From: SpSt-501 sp037481615
GTDB lineage: Bacteria; Desulfobacterota; Desulfobacteria; Desulfobacterales; SpSt-501
Assembly (NCBI GenBank): GCA_037481615.1
Contig: JBBFLI010000016.1
Direction: 5' to 3' (one strand)
DNA: 64,000 nucleotides
Every line of letters begins with the position of its first letter. The stretch's first letter is position 1. This document shows, piece by piece, positions 8,874 to 18,330 of the stretch. Both the position numbers and the translations under genes were made by a program. Under the pieces are notes generated by a model. It saw only the letters and a list, made by a program, of their open reading frames with translations. It was not told the DNA's origin and ran no database searches.

Positions 8874-10498
8874 GCATCCTCCTCGGGGTTCACGGAAACG
8901 TCGATCAGCCGGCCGTCGAAGAGCTCCATCGCGTCGGTGATCAGCGGGTGGTTCAGGGTTTCCCGGGCCTTGGCGCGCCGATCGCGTCGGGGGCGGGCCG
9001 GATCCCCCTGCCGCGGGGATTTCGCGGTGAGCCGGATCTCCGGGTCCCCGCCGAAGACCTCGGCGCAGACGCGTCGCAGGACGGCAAGCGGCTTTTCGCG
9101 CGACAGGCTCTGCCGCAAAAAATCGTTTCCGCCGGGGTCGATCTCGATCCGCTCGGGACCGGCGGTCACGAGCCGCGCGCGTCTCAGCGCGGCGGCAAGG
9201 CTGGGGAGATCCTCGGCCACGCGCCGGGCCACCTCCGGCCAGCCCTCCGTCCCGGCCGCCGTGGGGGCGGCGGGTCGCGCCGGTTGCCGTGTTGGGGGCT
9301 CCCCGGCCGGCGGGGCGTCGGCGGGCAGACCCCCGGGGGCCTTGCCCTCCCCCTCGAGCGAGGCCCGCAGCCGCTCGAGCTTCTGGATCAAGGCGTCGAT
9401 CGAAAGCCAGTCGCGGCTGCGCAGCCAGCGGAAAAAGACCATCTCCACGGCGAGCCGCGGCTGGGCGGCAAGGCGCACCGAGGGCTCCTCGCGAAAGAAG
9501 ATCTCGAGCGCGCCCTCCAGCGCGGCTTCCGGAAACTGCGCTGCGAGCGCCGCGAGCGCCTGGCGCTCCGCCTCCGGGCAATCGACGAGGCGGGATCCCT
9601 GAGGGCTGCTGCGCAGCACCCAGAGATCCCGCAGGGCCCCGAGCATCTCGGCGTAGAGCTTTTTCAGGTCGTGCCCCCGCTCGTGCAAATCCTCGAGCGC
9701 GGCGAGAAAGCGCGCGGCATCCCCCGCGAGACAGGCCGAGAGCAACTCGTGGATCCGCCGGCGGTCGACGAGGCCGAGCGTTTCGAGCACCTGGCCGGCG
9801 CCGAGCGACGATTCCCCGCTCGCGAGGACCTGGTCGAGCAGGCTCAGGGCGTCGCGCAGGCTGCCGTCGGCTTCGCGGGCGATCGCCTCGAGCCCCTGCG
9901 GTTCGATCTCCACCCCTTCGGAGCGGCACACCGCGGCGAGCCGCTCCACCAGCTGCGCGACCGGGATCCGCCGCAGGTCGAAGCGCTGGCAACGGGAGAG
10001 GATCGTCGCCGGAATCTTTTGGGCTTCTGTCGTCGCAAAGAAGAAGAGCACATGGGCGGGCGGCTCTTCGAGCGTCTTCAACAGGGCGTTGAAGGCCGAG
10101 GTGCTCAGCATGTGCACCTCGTCGATGATGTAGATCTTGTAGCGGCTGTGCGCCGGCAGGTACTTGAGGTTCTCGCGCAGTTCGCGGATCTGCTCGACGT
10201 TGTTGTTCGAGGCGCCGTCGATTTCGTAGACGTCGGTGCCGCGGCCGGCGAGCAGATCGAGGCAGGATCGGCAGCGGTTGCATGGATCGGGCGCGGGCCC
10301 GTTCTCGCAGTTCACGGCTCGGGCGAGGATGCGGGCGATGGTGGTCTTTCCGGTGCCGCGGGGTCCGGCGAAGAGGATGGCGTGCGCCAGGCGCCCCGAG
10401 GAAAGGGCGTTGCAGAGCGTCTGCGTCACGTGACCCTGCGCTGCCACGTCCGCAAAGCTCCGGGGGCGGTACTTGCGTGCGAAAACGAGGTATGACAT
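8870..10498 (-). CDS. dnaX: DNA polymerase III subunits gamma/tau
   Basis: DnaX is the clamp-loader ATPase of the replicative polymerase. The 542-residue protein shows Walker A GPRGTGKTTIARIL (about 46-59), a zinc module with four cysteines (CENGPAPDPCNRCRSC), Walker B IIDEVHML, sensor-1 FATTEAQKIP and the SRC Arg-finger motif, then a C-terminal tau-like region from about residue 360. I see no obvious slippery A-run in the gene, so separate gamma production by frameshifting is not evident. Two tRNA-Ser genes lie just upstream in the same direction. Confidence 0.95.
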   Translation of the reverse strand: MSYLVFARKYRPRSFADVAAQGHVTQTLCNALSSGRLAHAILFAGPRGTGKTTIARILARAVNCENGPAPDPCNRCRSCLDLLAGRGTDVYEIDGASNNNVEQIRELRENLKYLPAHSRYKIYIIDEVHMLSTSAFNALLKTLEEPPAHVLFFFATTEAQKIPATILSRCQRFDLRRIPVAQLVERLAAVCRSEGVEIEPQGLEAIAREADGSLRDALSLLDQVLASGESSLGAGQVLETLGLVDRRRIHELLSACLAGDAARFLAALEDLHERGHDLKKLYAEMLGALRDLWVLRSSPQGSRLVDCPEAERQALAALAAQFPEAALEGALEIFFREEPSVRLAAQPRLAVEMVFFRWLRSRDWLSIDALIQKLERLRASLEGEGKAPGGLPADAPPAGEPPTRQPARPAAPTAAGTEGWPEVARRVAEDLPSLAAALRRARLVTAGPERIEIDPGGNDFLRQSLSREKPLAVLRRVCAEVFGGDPEIRLTAKSPRQGDPARPRRDRRAKARETLNHPLITDAMELFDGRLIDVSVNPEEDA

Positions 10499-10541
10499 CG
10501 ATGCCTACAGCGGGTTCGCTCGGAGGGGAAGAAGCGGGGAG

Positions 10542-10635
10542 TGGCGGAGAGAGTGGGATTCGAACCCACGGTGCCGTTTCAAGCGGCACACACGATTTCC
10601 AGTCGTGTTCCTTCGGCCAGCTCGGACATCTCTCC
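10542..10635 (-). tRNA. tRNA-Ser (anticodon GGA)
   Basis: On the minus strand the RNA begins GGAGAGA at 10635, pairs with TCTCTCC at the 3' side, has discriminator G and an encoded CCA. The anticodon loop reads CTGGAAA within a CACGA/TCGTG stem, giving anticodon GGA. The long variable arm (GTGCCGCTTGAAACGGCAC) is characteristic of serine tRNAs. Confidence 0.96.
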
Positions 10636-10701
10636 GCAGACGGATCCTCCTCGGAACCCCCCCGCCCGGCCGCCGTCCGACGGGGCAGGCCGCCGGCGGG
10701 G

Positions 10702-10795
<94 letters not shown>

Positions 10796-10830
10796 CCGCT
10801 GCCGGCGCAAAACGCTGCGAACATTTCAAC

Positions 10831-11604
10831 CTATCGATTCCGGGGGTCGAAGTCAACGGGCGGATGCGGGCGGGGCGCGGAGTCGATCTCCAAGCAGGCC
10901 TGCACCTCCGGGGTGTACCGCCCTTGCGCATCGAAGAGCCGCAGGGGGGGTTCGACGAGCAGGCCGGGGCGCCCGCCGCGCCGGGCTTCGGCCAGCACCA
11001 TGCGCGCCGCATGGCGCTCGGAGCCGTGGACGAAGCGCAGCCGCTTCGGCTCGAGGCCCGCCCCCCGCATGCCGCAGAGCAGGTCCGCCGTGCGGCCGGC
11101 GTCGTAGACGAGCGCCAACCTCCCGCCGGGATCGAGCAACCGGCGCGCCGCCTGCAGGAGATCGTCGAGGCCCAAGGTGATCTCGTGCCGGGCGACGGCG
11201 CGCCCGCCGTCCCGGCAGACCCGCCCCTTGCCCGGGGCGCGGAACGGCGGGTTGCTCACGACCCAGTCGAAGCCGCCCCCCAGCTCCCGACGGCTCATCC
11301 GGCGCAAGTCGCCCGCGACCACCTCGATGACCGGGGAAAACCCGTTTCCGCTCACGTTCTCGCGCGCCAGCTGCACGAGATCCTCCTGGAGTTCGACGGC
11401 GACGATGTTCGTTTTCGGGCAGCGGGAGGCGAGCAGCAGGGCGATGATGCCGCAGCCGGTCCCGAGATCGGCGATGCGCTGGCCCGGCCGCGGCCGGAGA
11501 AACGCGGCAAGGACCACGGCGTCGATGGAAAAGCGGTAGCCGCAGCGGGGCTGTCGGACCCGCAGCCTCCCCCCGCAGAAGAGATCTTCGGTGGACGCCT
11601 TCAT
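10831..11604 (-). CDS. trmN6: tRNA1(Val) (adenine(37)-N6)-methyltransferase-like protein
   Basis: This class I SAM-dependent methyltransferase (257 residues) has motif I ADLGTGCGIIALLLA (about 45-59), an acidic residue after beta-2 (VAVELQ), and the N6-adenine/glutamine signature NPPF in VVSNPPFRAPG. That combination and the N-terminal FSIDAVVLA segment match YfiC/TrmN6, which modifies A37 in tRNA1(Val). The start at 11604 overlaps the DciA-like gene stop (ATGA). Other NPPF methyltransferases of similar size exist, so the tRNA target is family inference. Confidence 0.75.
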   Translation of the reverse strand: MKASTEDLFCGGRLRVRQPRCGYRFSIDAVVLAAFLRPRPGQRIADLGTGCGIIALLLASRCPKTNIVAVELQEDLVQLARENVSGNGFSPVIEVVAGDLRRMSRRELGGGFDWVVSNPPFRAPGKGRVCRDGGRAVARHEITLGLDDLLQAARRLLDPGGRLALVYDAGRTADLLCGMRGAGLEPKRLRFVHGSERHAARMVLAEARRGGRPGLLVEPPLRLFDAQGRYTPEVQACLEIDSAPRPHPPVDFDPRNR

Positions 11605-11924
11605 GCCCTCAACGGTCCGATCCTCAGGATCATTTCGCGGATGACCGTTTTCCCGAGCAGCCGGTTGATCGCCCCGATGAGCTCGGCGCGCCGCAAGTGC
11701 AGGTGATGCAGCCAGGAGGAGCTCTCGACGTGCACGACCAGCGTCGCCCCGCGAAAGGCCGCCGGACGGGCGTGACGGGCGGTTTCTGCGCCGACCGCTT
11801 CCTCCCAGAGGCGGAACAGGCGCACCGTCTCCTCTTCGCCGGCAGGGCGGAGGGTGCGCATCAGCGCGGGGAGGAGCTCTCCCAGGGATTGCGCTTGCCG
11901 CGGGGGTCGTCCGCCTCGATCCAT
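11601..11924 (-). CDS. DciA-like protein (DUF721)
   Basis: The 107-residue protein matches the DUF721/DciA pattern: an amphipathic N-terminal helix, a central LWEEAVGAETARHARPAAF, and the KH-like core with LVVHVESSSWLHHL. DciA loads or recruits the replicative helicase in bacteria that lack DnaC/DnaI. It is translationally coupled to the methyltransferase gene downstream. It is shorter than many DciA proteins, and only the conserved core is recognisable. Confidence 0.72.
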   Translation of the reverse strand: MDRGGRPPRQAQSLGELLPALMRTLRPAGEEETVRLFRLWEEAVGAETARHARPAAFRGATLVVHVESSSWLHHLHLRRAELIGAINRLLGKTVIREMILRIGPLRA

Positions 11925-11988
11925 CGACGGGGATTATGGCGGGATGCTCACGATCCGTCAATCGGGGGCCCGCCGCGGCCGATTTCTC

Positions 11989-12016
11989 TTGACTTGGCCC
12001 GCCCCCTCTTTTATCA
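11989..12016 (+). promoter_or_regulatory. Putative promoter of hflKC
   Basis: TTGACT (11989-11994) and TTATCA (12011-12016) are 16 bases apart, with the predicted start about 95 bases before hflK. The -10 match is moderate. Confidence 0.45.
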
Positions 12017-12115
12017 GGAAGAAGGGTCGATCATCGCCGTCATCGATCGTCTCCTTCGCCTCGCCCGCCGTTTCTTCGGCTTTCCCGTTGCAGAAACAGG
12101 AAAAGGACACAGCTC

Positions 12116-13153
12116 ATGAGTTGGGACTGGGAGAAACTCAAGCAGCAGCAGCAGGGCCCGCGGGGGGTTCCGCCGCAGATGAGCCAGGCGCTCAACCAGT
12201 TGAAGAGATTCCGGCTCCCCGGCGGCCCCATGGCGATCGGGCTTCTCGTTCTCGCCTGGATCGTCTTTTCCTCGTTTTACACCGTCAACCAGGACGAAGT
12301 GGGGGTCGTGCAACGCTTCGGCCGTTACATCGAGACGACCCAGCCGGGCCTGAACTTCAAGCTTCCCTTCGGGATCGACACGGTCACCAAGGTCAACGTG
12401 AAACGGGTGCAGACCGAGGAGTTCGGCGGCAGCGCCGGCGAAGAGGCCTTCCGGCCGCGCACGCGGCCGGGAGCCGAGCCGGCGAACGTGAGCCTCATGC
12501 TCACGGGGGACCTGAACGTCGCCGTCGTCCCCTGGATCGTCCAGTTCCGCGTGAAGGACCCCTACAATTACCTCTTCAAGGTCGCCAACGTCCGGCGGCT
12601 GCTGACCGACATGTCCGAGGCGGTCATGCGGCTCGTCGTCGGCGACCGCAGCATCAACGAGGTGATCAGCAAGCGCGCCGAAATCGCCAATGAAGCCCGC
12701 GAACTCCTCCAGCGCGAGCTCGACCAGGCCGAAACCGGCATCCACATCGTCACCGTCGAGCTCAAGCGGACCAACGTGCCGCTGCCGGTGCAACCCTCGT
12801 TCAACGAGGTGAACCAGGCGACCCAGGAAAAGGAGCAGATGATCTACCAGGCGAACGAGGAATACAACAAGGCGATCCCGGCGGCGCGCGGCGCGGCCGA
12901 GCGCACGATCCGGGAGGCCGAAGGCTACGCCCTGAACCGCGTAAACCGGGCCCAGGGCGATGTCGCCCGCTTCCGCCAGGTTTACGAGGAATACCGCAAG
13001 GCGAAGGACGTGACCGAGCGCCGCCTCTACCTCGAAAAGATGCGCACCATTCTGCAGAACATGGGGCCGATCTACATCGTCGATCCCGAACAAAAGAGCG
13101 CGCTGCCGCTGCTCAACCTGACGCCGCCCACCCTGCCGGGGAAGGAAAAATGA
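12116..13153 (+). CDS. hflK: FtsH protease modulator HflK
   Basis: HflK is an SPFH/band-7 membrane protein that assembles with HflC around FtsH in the inner membrane. The 345-residue protein has a cytoplasmic Gln/Gly-rich N-terminus, one membrane helix (about 38-55) and the opening of the band-7 domain at NQDEVGVVQRFGRYIETTQP. A long Ala/Glu coiled coil follows (about 230-310). It is the first gene of hflK-hflC with a 4-base overlap. Confidence 0.93.
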   Translation: MSWDWEKLKQQQQGPRGVPPQMSQALNQLKRFRLPGGPMAIGLLVLAWIVFSSFYTVNQDEVGVVQRFGRYIETTQPGLNFKLPFGIDTVTKVNVKRVQTEEFGGSAGEEAFRPRTRPGAEPANVSLMLTGDLNVAVVPWIVQFRVKDPYNYLFKVANVRRLLTDMSEAVMRLVVGDRSINEVISKRAEIANEARELLQRELDQAETGIHIVTVELKRTNVPLPVQPSFNEVNQATQEKEQMIYQANEEYNKAIPAARGAAERTIREAEGYALNRVNRAQGDVARFRQVYEEYRKAKDVTERRLYLEKMRTILQNMGPIYIVDPEQKSALPLLNLTPPTLPGKEK

Positions 13154-14097
13154 AACTGAAATCCTCGCTGATCGTCATCGTGCTCCTGCTCGGCGTCGTG
13201 GCCTACGATGCCTTTTTCGTGGTTTCCGAAACCGAACAGGTGGTCATCACCCAGTTCGGGCGGATCACGGGGGAAGCCATCACCGAGCCGGGGCTCAAGG
13301 TGAAGCTGCCCTTCATCCAGAAGGTGCACGTCTTCAACAAGAACATCCTCGACTGGGACGGGGACCCGGGCCAGATCCCCACCCTGGACAAGACCTTCAT
13401 CTGGGTCGACGCCTTCGCCCGCTGGCGCATCGTCGACCCGGTCAAGTTCTTCCAGACGGTGAACAACCGCTTCAACGCCATCAGCCGCCTGAACGACATC
13501 ATCGACCCCGCCGTGCGCAACTTCATCACCTCGCACCGCCTGATCGACGCCGTGCGCCGCTCCAACCGCGAGCTCGACGTCTCCGAGGAAGGTCTCGAGG
13601 ACCAGGAAAAAAAGCCGCAGTCCTTCTTTCAAATCACGGTCGGCCGCGAGGCGATCACCCAGGGGATCCTCGAAGAAGCCCAGCCCAAGCTCAACCAGTT
13701 CGGCATCGAACTCGTGGACGTGAAAATCAAGAGCATCAACTACGTGGAAGAGGTGCGCAAATCGGTCTATGACCGCATGATCGCCGAACGGCGGCAGATC
13801 GCCGAAAAATTCCGCTCCGAGGGCCGCGGGGAGGCGCAGAAGATCTTGGGGCAGAAAGACCGCGACCTGCAACGCATCTCCTCGGAGGCCTACCGCATCG
13901 CCGAGGAAATCAAGGGCAAGGCCGACAGCGAGGCGACCCGGATCTATGCCGCCGCATACGGCCAGGATCCCGAGTTCTACAGCTTTCTCGAAACCCTGGA
14001 GCTCTACGCCGAGGTCCTCGACAAACAGAGCTCGGCGATCCTTTCGACGCAGTCGGAGCTGATGCGCCTTTTCAAGACCGGGCGGCCCGCGCGGTAA
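13150..14097 (+). CDS. hflC: FtsH protease modulator HflC
   Basis: The HflC subunit (315 residues) has an N-terminal membrane helix (about 5-24), a band-7 domain starting near SETEQVVITQFGRI, and a C-terminal helical region containing the family YDRMIAERRQIAEKFRSEG and SFLETLELYAE. Its start overlaps the hflK stop. A strong intrinsic terminator begins 24 bases after its stop, so hflKC is a two-gene unit. Confidence 0.93.
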   Translation: MKLKSSLIVIVLLLGVVAYDAFFVVSETEQVVITQFGRITGEAITEPGLKVKLPFIQKVHVFNKNILDWDGDPGQIPTLDKTFIWVDAFARWRIVDPVKFFQTVNNRFNAISRLNDIIDPAVRNFITSHRLIDAVRRSNRELDVSEEGLEDQEKKPQSFFQITVGREAITQGILEEAQPKLNQFGIELVDVKIKSINYVEEVRKSVYDRMIAERRQIAEKFRSEGRGEAQKILGQKDRDLQRISSEAYRIAEEIKGKADSEATRIYAAAYGQDPEFYSFLETLELYAEVLDKQSSAILSTQSELMRLFKTGRPAR

Positions 14098-14120
14098 CCC
14101 GCCGGGCGGGAAAAAGCAAA

Positions 14121-14157
14121 GGCGGCCGTTTCCCCCCCGGGAGACGGCCGCCTTTTT
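14121..14157 (+). terminator. Intrinsic terminator after hflC
   Basis: A GGCGGCCG-containing arm (14121-14132) pairs with GAGACGGCCGCC (14141-14152), followed by TTTTT. It also sits downstream of the convergent small COX24-type gene and may serve both. Confidence 0.85.
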
Positions 14158-14184
14158 CTGTTCAGAACATCCTCAGGCCGAAAG

Positions 14185-14280
14185 TTATTTGCTCCGCCGT
14201 TGATGCCGCGTGCGGGCGAGAAGCTTTTTGTGCTTGTGCTTGCGCATTTTCTTGCGCCGTTTTTTGATGACGCTGCCCAA
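14185..14280 (-). CDS. AURKAIP1/COX24 domain-containing small basic protein
   Basis: A 31-residue, extremely basic protein (GSVIKKRRKKMRKHKHKK near the N-terminus, ending RTRHQRRSK) is encoded on the minus strand with a TTG start. GGAGGTGA lies 7 bases before the TTG, a near-perfect Shine-Dalgarno. The sequence matches the AURKAIP1/COX24 C-terminal domain family, whose mitochondrial member mS38 is a small-subunit ribosomal protein; bacterial members are tiny and often missed. A ribosome-linked role is family inference. It has no neighbour in the same operon and faces the hflKC terminator. Confidence 0.88.
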   Translation of the reverse strand: MGSVIKKRRKKMRKHKHKKLLARTRHQRRSK

Positions 14281-14412
14281 CTCCTCACCTCCCCTCTCCT
14301 GCCGGGAAAAGAAAACGATGGGTGGGTCTTCTACCGCAGCGGGACGGGGTCTGTCCACCATTTTTTTGCGCCCCCTGGAATTTCGGGCGGTCCTGTTCTA
14401 TAAGAGGCGGTC

Positions 14413-14925
14413 ATGTCCAATCTGCCGGTCCTCTTCGGTTGGGGTGTCGTCCTCGGGGCGGCGCTTTTCACTTTGATCTTGTTGCTCCGTTTTCTTCGCG
14501 GAACGATGGCGGCACGGCGCCGGGAGCCCCTGCTCGTGATCGACCCCCGGCACGCGGCCGGCCCACCCGGCGCGGAAAAGCGGCTCTACACCCGCGTGGC
14601 CGTTTCCTGGGCGGCCGAACTCGAGCTCCGCGAAGGGCAAACGCGACGGGAAACCAGGCTGCAGGATATCGGGATGGGCGGCGCCTTCGTCCTTTCCCCC
14701 GACCCTCCGGAACCCGGAAGCGAACTCCGCTTGCGGCTCCTGATCCCGGGCGCGGACCCCCTCGAGCTGAACGCGGTGGTCGCCTGGAACAACGCCGGCG
14801 TCCCTGCCGACCGGGTGCTGCACCGCGGCATGGGGGTCCGTTTCTGCGGCAACCCGCCCGAGACCCACGAGCGCCTGCACCGGGCGATCCGCGGCCTTCT
14901 CGGCCGGGAGGAGAAAACCCCGTGA
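14413..14925 (+). CDS. Membrane-anchored PilZ-domain protein
   Basis: The 170-residue protein has one N-terminal membrane helix (about 5-28), a basic linker, and a cytoplasmic PilZ-like barrel (about 57-165). PilZ domains bind cyclic di-GMP through an RxxxR pair and a [DN]xSxxG motif. Here the equivalents read KRLYTR and DIGMGG, so the serine is missing and one arginine is shifted. Nucleotide binding may be weak or lost. It overlaps the next gene by 4 bases (GTGA), suggesting a joint function with the HELIH protein. Confidence 0.75.
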   Translation: MSNLPVLFGWGVVLGAALFTLILLLRFLRGTMAARRREPLLVIDPRHAAGPPGAEKRLYTRVAVSWAAELELREGQTRRETRLQDIGMGGAFVLSPDPPEPGSELRLRLLIPGADPLELNAVVAWNNAGVPADRVLHRGMGVRFCGNPPETHERLHRAIRGLLGREEKTP

Positions 14926-15506
14926 AGGCCGAAGGAGGCCCGCAGAGCGCAGGCCCGCCCGACGCCCCCGCCTTGCGTATCTTCCCTCCCGAGCAGATGC
15001 CCCTTGTCGCCCAGGCCGTGGCGATGGCCGAAGAGCTCGTCGGGAACCACTACAAGATGACCACGAGCGGCTGGCAGCGCCCCCGCTACGACGTGCGCAC
15101 CTACGGGGATCTGGAGCCCTCCGAGCGGGTCACCGGGCCCTTTGCCCAGATCATCCGCTACCACGGCCGGCCCCGGCGGACCGAACTCGGGTCGGCAGGC
15201 TACGATTTCTACAAAATCTGCCTGCAGGACCCGGCGATCCTGGAGGCCCTCGATCGTCGACCGGGGCTGCGGCTGCTGCCCTTTCTGCTCTACATCCTGG
15301 TGCACGAGCTGATTCACGTCGTGCGCTTCAGCCGTTTCCAGATGGGATTCGAAGCCAGCGAAGAGGAGCGCCTTGCCGAAGAACGCCGGGTTCACCGGGA
15401 GACCCACGCCATCCTGCGCGATGTCCGACTGGAGGGGATGCGGGAAGTCCTGGAATTCTACGCCGACTGGCGGGCGTCGTGGGACCGTGTGGAGGGCCCT
15501 TCTTGA
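14922..15506 (+). CDS. Putative zinc metalloprotease-like protein with HELIH motif
   Basis: I do not recognise this 194-residue protein's family. It contains LVHELIHVVRFSRF (about residues 125-138), an HExxH motif with a hydrophobic helix before it, and a Glu-rich stretch and HRETH afterwards that could supply a third zinc ligand. No signal peptide or membrane helix is visible. The GTG start overlaps the PilZ gene stop, so it is translationally coupled. Its earlier part, VAQAVAMAEELVGNHYKMT, is well formed and codon use matches the neighbours. A peptidase role is inferred only from the motif. Confidence 0.65.
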   Translation: MKAEGGPQSAGPPDAPALRIFPPEQMPLVAQAVAMAEELVGNHYKMTTSGWQRPRYDVRTYGDLEPSERVTGPFAQIIRYHGRPRRTELGSAGYDFYKICLQDPAILEALDRRPGLRLLPFLLYILVHELIHVVRFSRFQMGFEASEEERLAEERRVHRETHAILRDVRLEGMREVLEFYADWRASWDRVEGPS

Positions 15507-15530
15507 CAGGCGACGCGGGGTGTTTATATT
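15503..15530 (+). promoter_or_regulatory. sigma-70-type promoter of the FmdB-like gene
   Basis: TTGACA (15503-15508) overlaps the end of the preceding gene and is spaced 16 bases from TATATT (15525-15530). The predicted start near 15537 leaves a leader of about 42 bases. Confidence 0.7.
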
Positions 15531-15578
15531 GCCGCGCAAAATCGATTCACCCTCATTCTCACAGGGAGGCGAAACGGC

Positions 15579-15857
15579 ATGCCGATCTACGAGTATGAAT
15601 GCGAGCGGTGCGGTGCCGTGGAAGAGGTCTTTCAGAAGTTCTCCGACAAGCCCCTGAGCCGTTGCCCGAAGTGCTCGGGGAAGATGCACAAGCTGATTTC
15701 GCAGAGCACGTTCCACCTGAAGGGATCCGGCTGGTACGTCACCGATTACGCCCGCTCGTCTCGGGGTTCCACCTCTCAGAAAAGCGATTCAGCCGGGTCG
15801 GATTCCGGCGACTCCAGCAAGAAGAAAGAAAGCGGCGCAACCGGTTCCGCAACCTGA
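15579..15857 (+). CDS. FmdB-family zinc-ribbon regulatory protein
   Basis: The 92-residue protein begins MPIYEYECERCGAVEE and continues with RCPKCSGKMHKL, forming a four-cysteine zinc ribbon typical of the FmdB/putative regulatory protein family. The C-terminal 45 residues are Ser/Gly/Lys-rich and low in complexity, as usual for this family. It has its own promoter and stands upstream of groES but is separated from it by 228 bases with another promoter-like element. Function is poorly defined in general. Confidence 0.85.
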   Translation: MPIYEYECERCGAVEEVFQKFSDKPLSRCPKCSGKMHKLISQSTFHLKGSGWYVTDYARSSRGSTSQKSDSAGSDSGDSSKKKESGATGSAT

Positions 15858-15963
15858 GATCGGCTGCGGAACACAACAGTCGCTCCGCATGCGCTGTTTG
15901 TGCGGCAGCGGGGAAGGTTTTCTTGTGCGCTCCGCACCCATCATCAACTAATTGATTCAAAAG

Positions 15964-15969
15964 TATAAT
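15964..15969 (+). promoter_or_regulatory. Putative -10 element upstream of groESL
   Basis: A perfect TATAAT lies in an AT-rich patch 117 bases before groES. No convincing -35 hexamer stands at 16-18 bases, and no CIRCE repeat or sigma-32-type promoter was found. The leader contains a hairpin CCGCCG-N5-CGGCGG. Confidence 0.35.
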
Positions 15970-16085
15970 TTCTGGGAGGTGATCGTTTCGGACTCCGTCG
16001 ATTGCCGCCGTGGTGCGGCGGTGCTGTTTTGGATCGTTCCCTGAGCCATGAATTTCGCTGACACTCAACGCAAGGAGATCGCCGC

Positions 16086-16373
16086 ATGAAAGTGAAGCCG
16101 TTGCATGACCGCATTCTGGTGCAGAGGGTGGAGGAGGAAAAAACCACCAAGGGAGGCATCATCATTCCGGACACCGCCAAGGAGAAGCCGGCCGAGGGCA
16201 AGGTCATCGCCGTGGGCGCGGGCCGGATCGCGGAGGACGGAAAGCGCATACCGCCTGAAGTCAAGGCGGGGGATCGCATCCTGTTCGGCAAATACTCGGG
16301 AACGGAGATCAAGATCTCGGGCGAAGAGTACCTCATCTTGCGTGAGGACGACATTCTGGGAATCATCGAATAA
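16086..16373 (+). CDS. groES: Co-chaperonin GroES
   Basis: The 95-residue GroES lid subunit begins MKVKPLHDRILVQRVEEE and contains the mobile loop EEKTTKGGIIIPDTAKEKP. It ends EDDILGIIE, the expected length and terminus. It caps the GroEL ring during folding. AAGGAG precedes the ATG, and groEL follows after 14 bases in the same transcript. Confidence 0.97.
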   Translation: MKVKPLHDRILVQRVEEEKTTKGGIIIPDTAKEKPAEGKVIAVGAGRIAEDGKRIPPEVKAGDRILFGKYSGTEIKISGEEYLILREDDILGIIE

Positions 16374-16387
16374 GGAGGAAGCAGATC

Positions 16388-18025
<1,638 letters not shown>

Positions 18026-18059
18026 TCCCGCATCCCCCCACAACGAATGACGCTCTGTG

Positions 18060-18098
18060 GACCCCGGTGACGGTGTTTTGTCACCGGGGTCTCTGTTT
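18060..18098 (+). terminator. Terminator-like hairpin after groEL
   Basis: GACCCCGGTGAC (18060-18071) pairs perfectly with GTCACCGGGGTC (18080-18091) around an 8-base loop. The tail TCTGTTT is only moderately U-rich. Confidence 0.75.
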
Positions 18099-18215
18099 CC
18101 GCCGTTTTTATCTCGATTCGACCATCGTTGCCCCGCGCCGCCTAGATTTTCTATTCTATTCGGCATATTGCAATTGAACCTGTCGGTTCGCCGAAAAGCG
18201 GATCGAAAGGGTCAA

Positions 18216-18231
18216 GGGCATAATTTTTGCA
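18216..18231 (+). promoter_or_regulatory. Putative sigma-54 promoter of the LysM gene
   Basis: GGGCATA-ATTT-TTGCA has the invariant GG and GC exactly 10 bases apart, as required for -24/-12 promoters (consensus TGGCAYR-N4-TTGCW; first T replaced by G). The predicted start near 18242 gives an 89-base leader. Confidence 0.6.
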
Positions 18232-18330
18232 TCCATCCTCTTCCCAGCCGAACCTCGGGGAAGATCCGCGAAGGACACGGACGGCGAAGGCGCCGGCGGG
18301 TTACCAATTCAGGAGGATGGAGAGCATGCC

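Noticed and set aside
15858..16085. CIRCE or sigma-32 control of groESL
   Set aside because: No TTAGCACTC-N9-GAGTGCTAA repeat or CTTGAAA/CCCCAT pair was found; only a TATAAT and a GC hairpin are visible.
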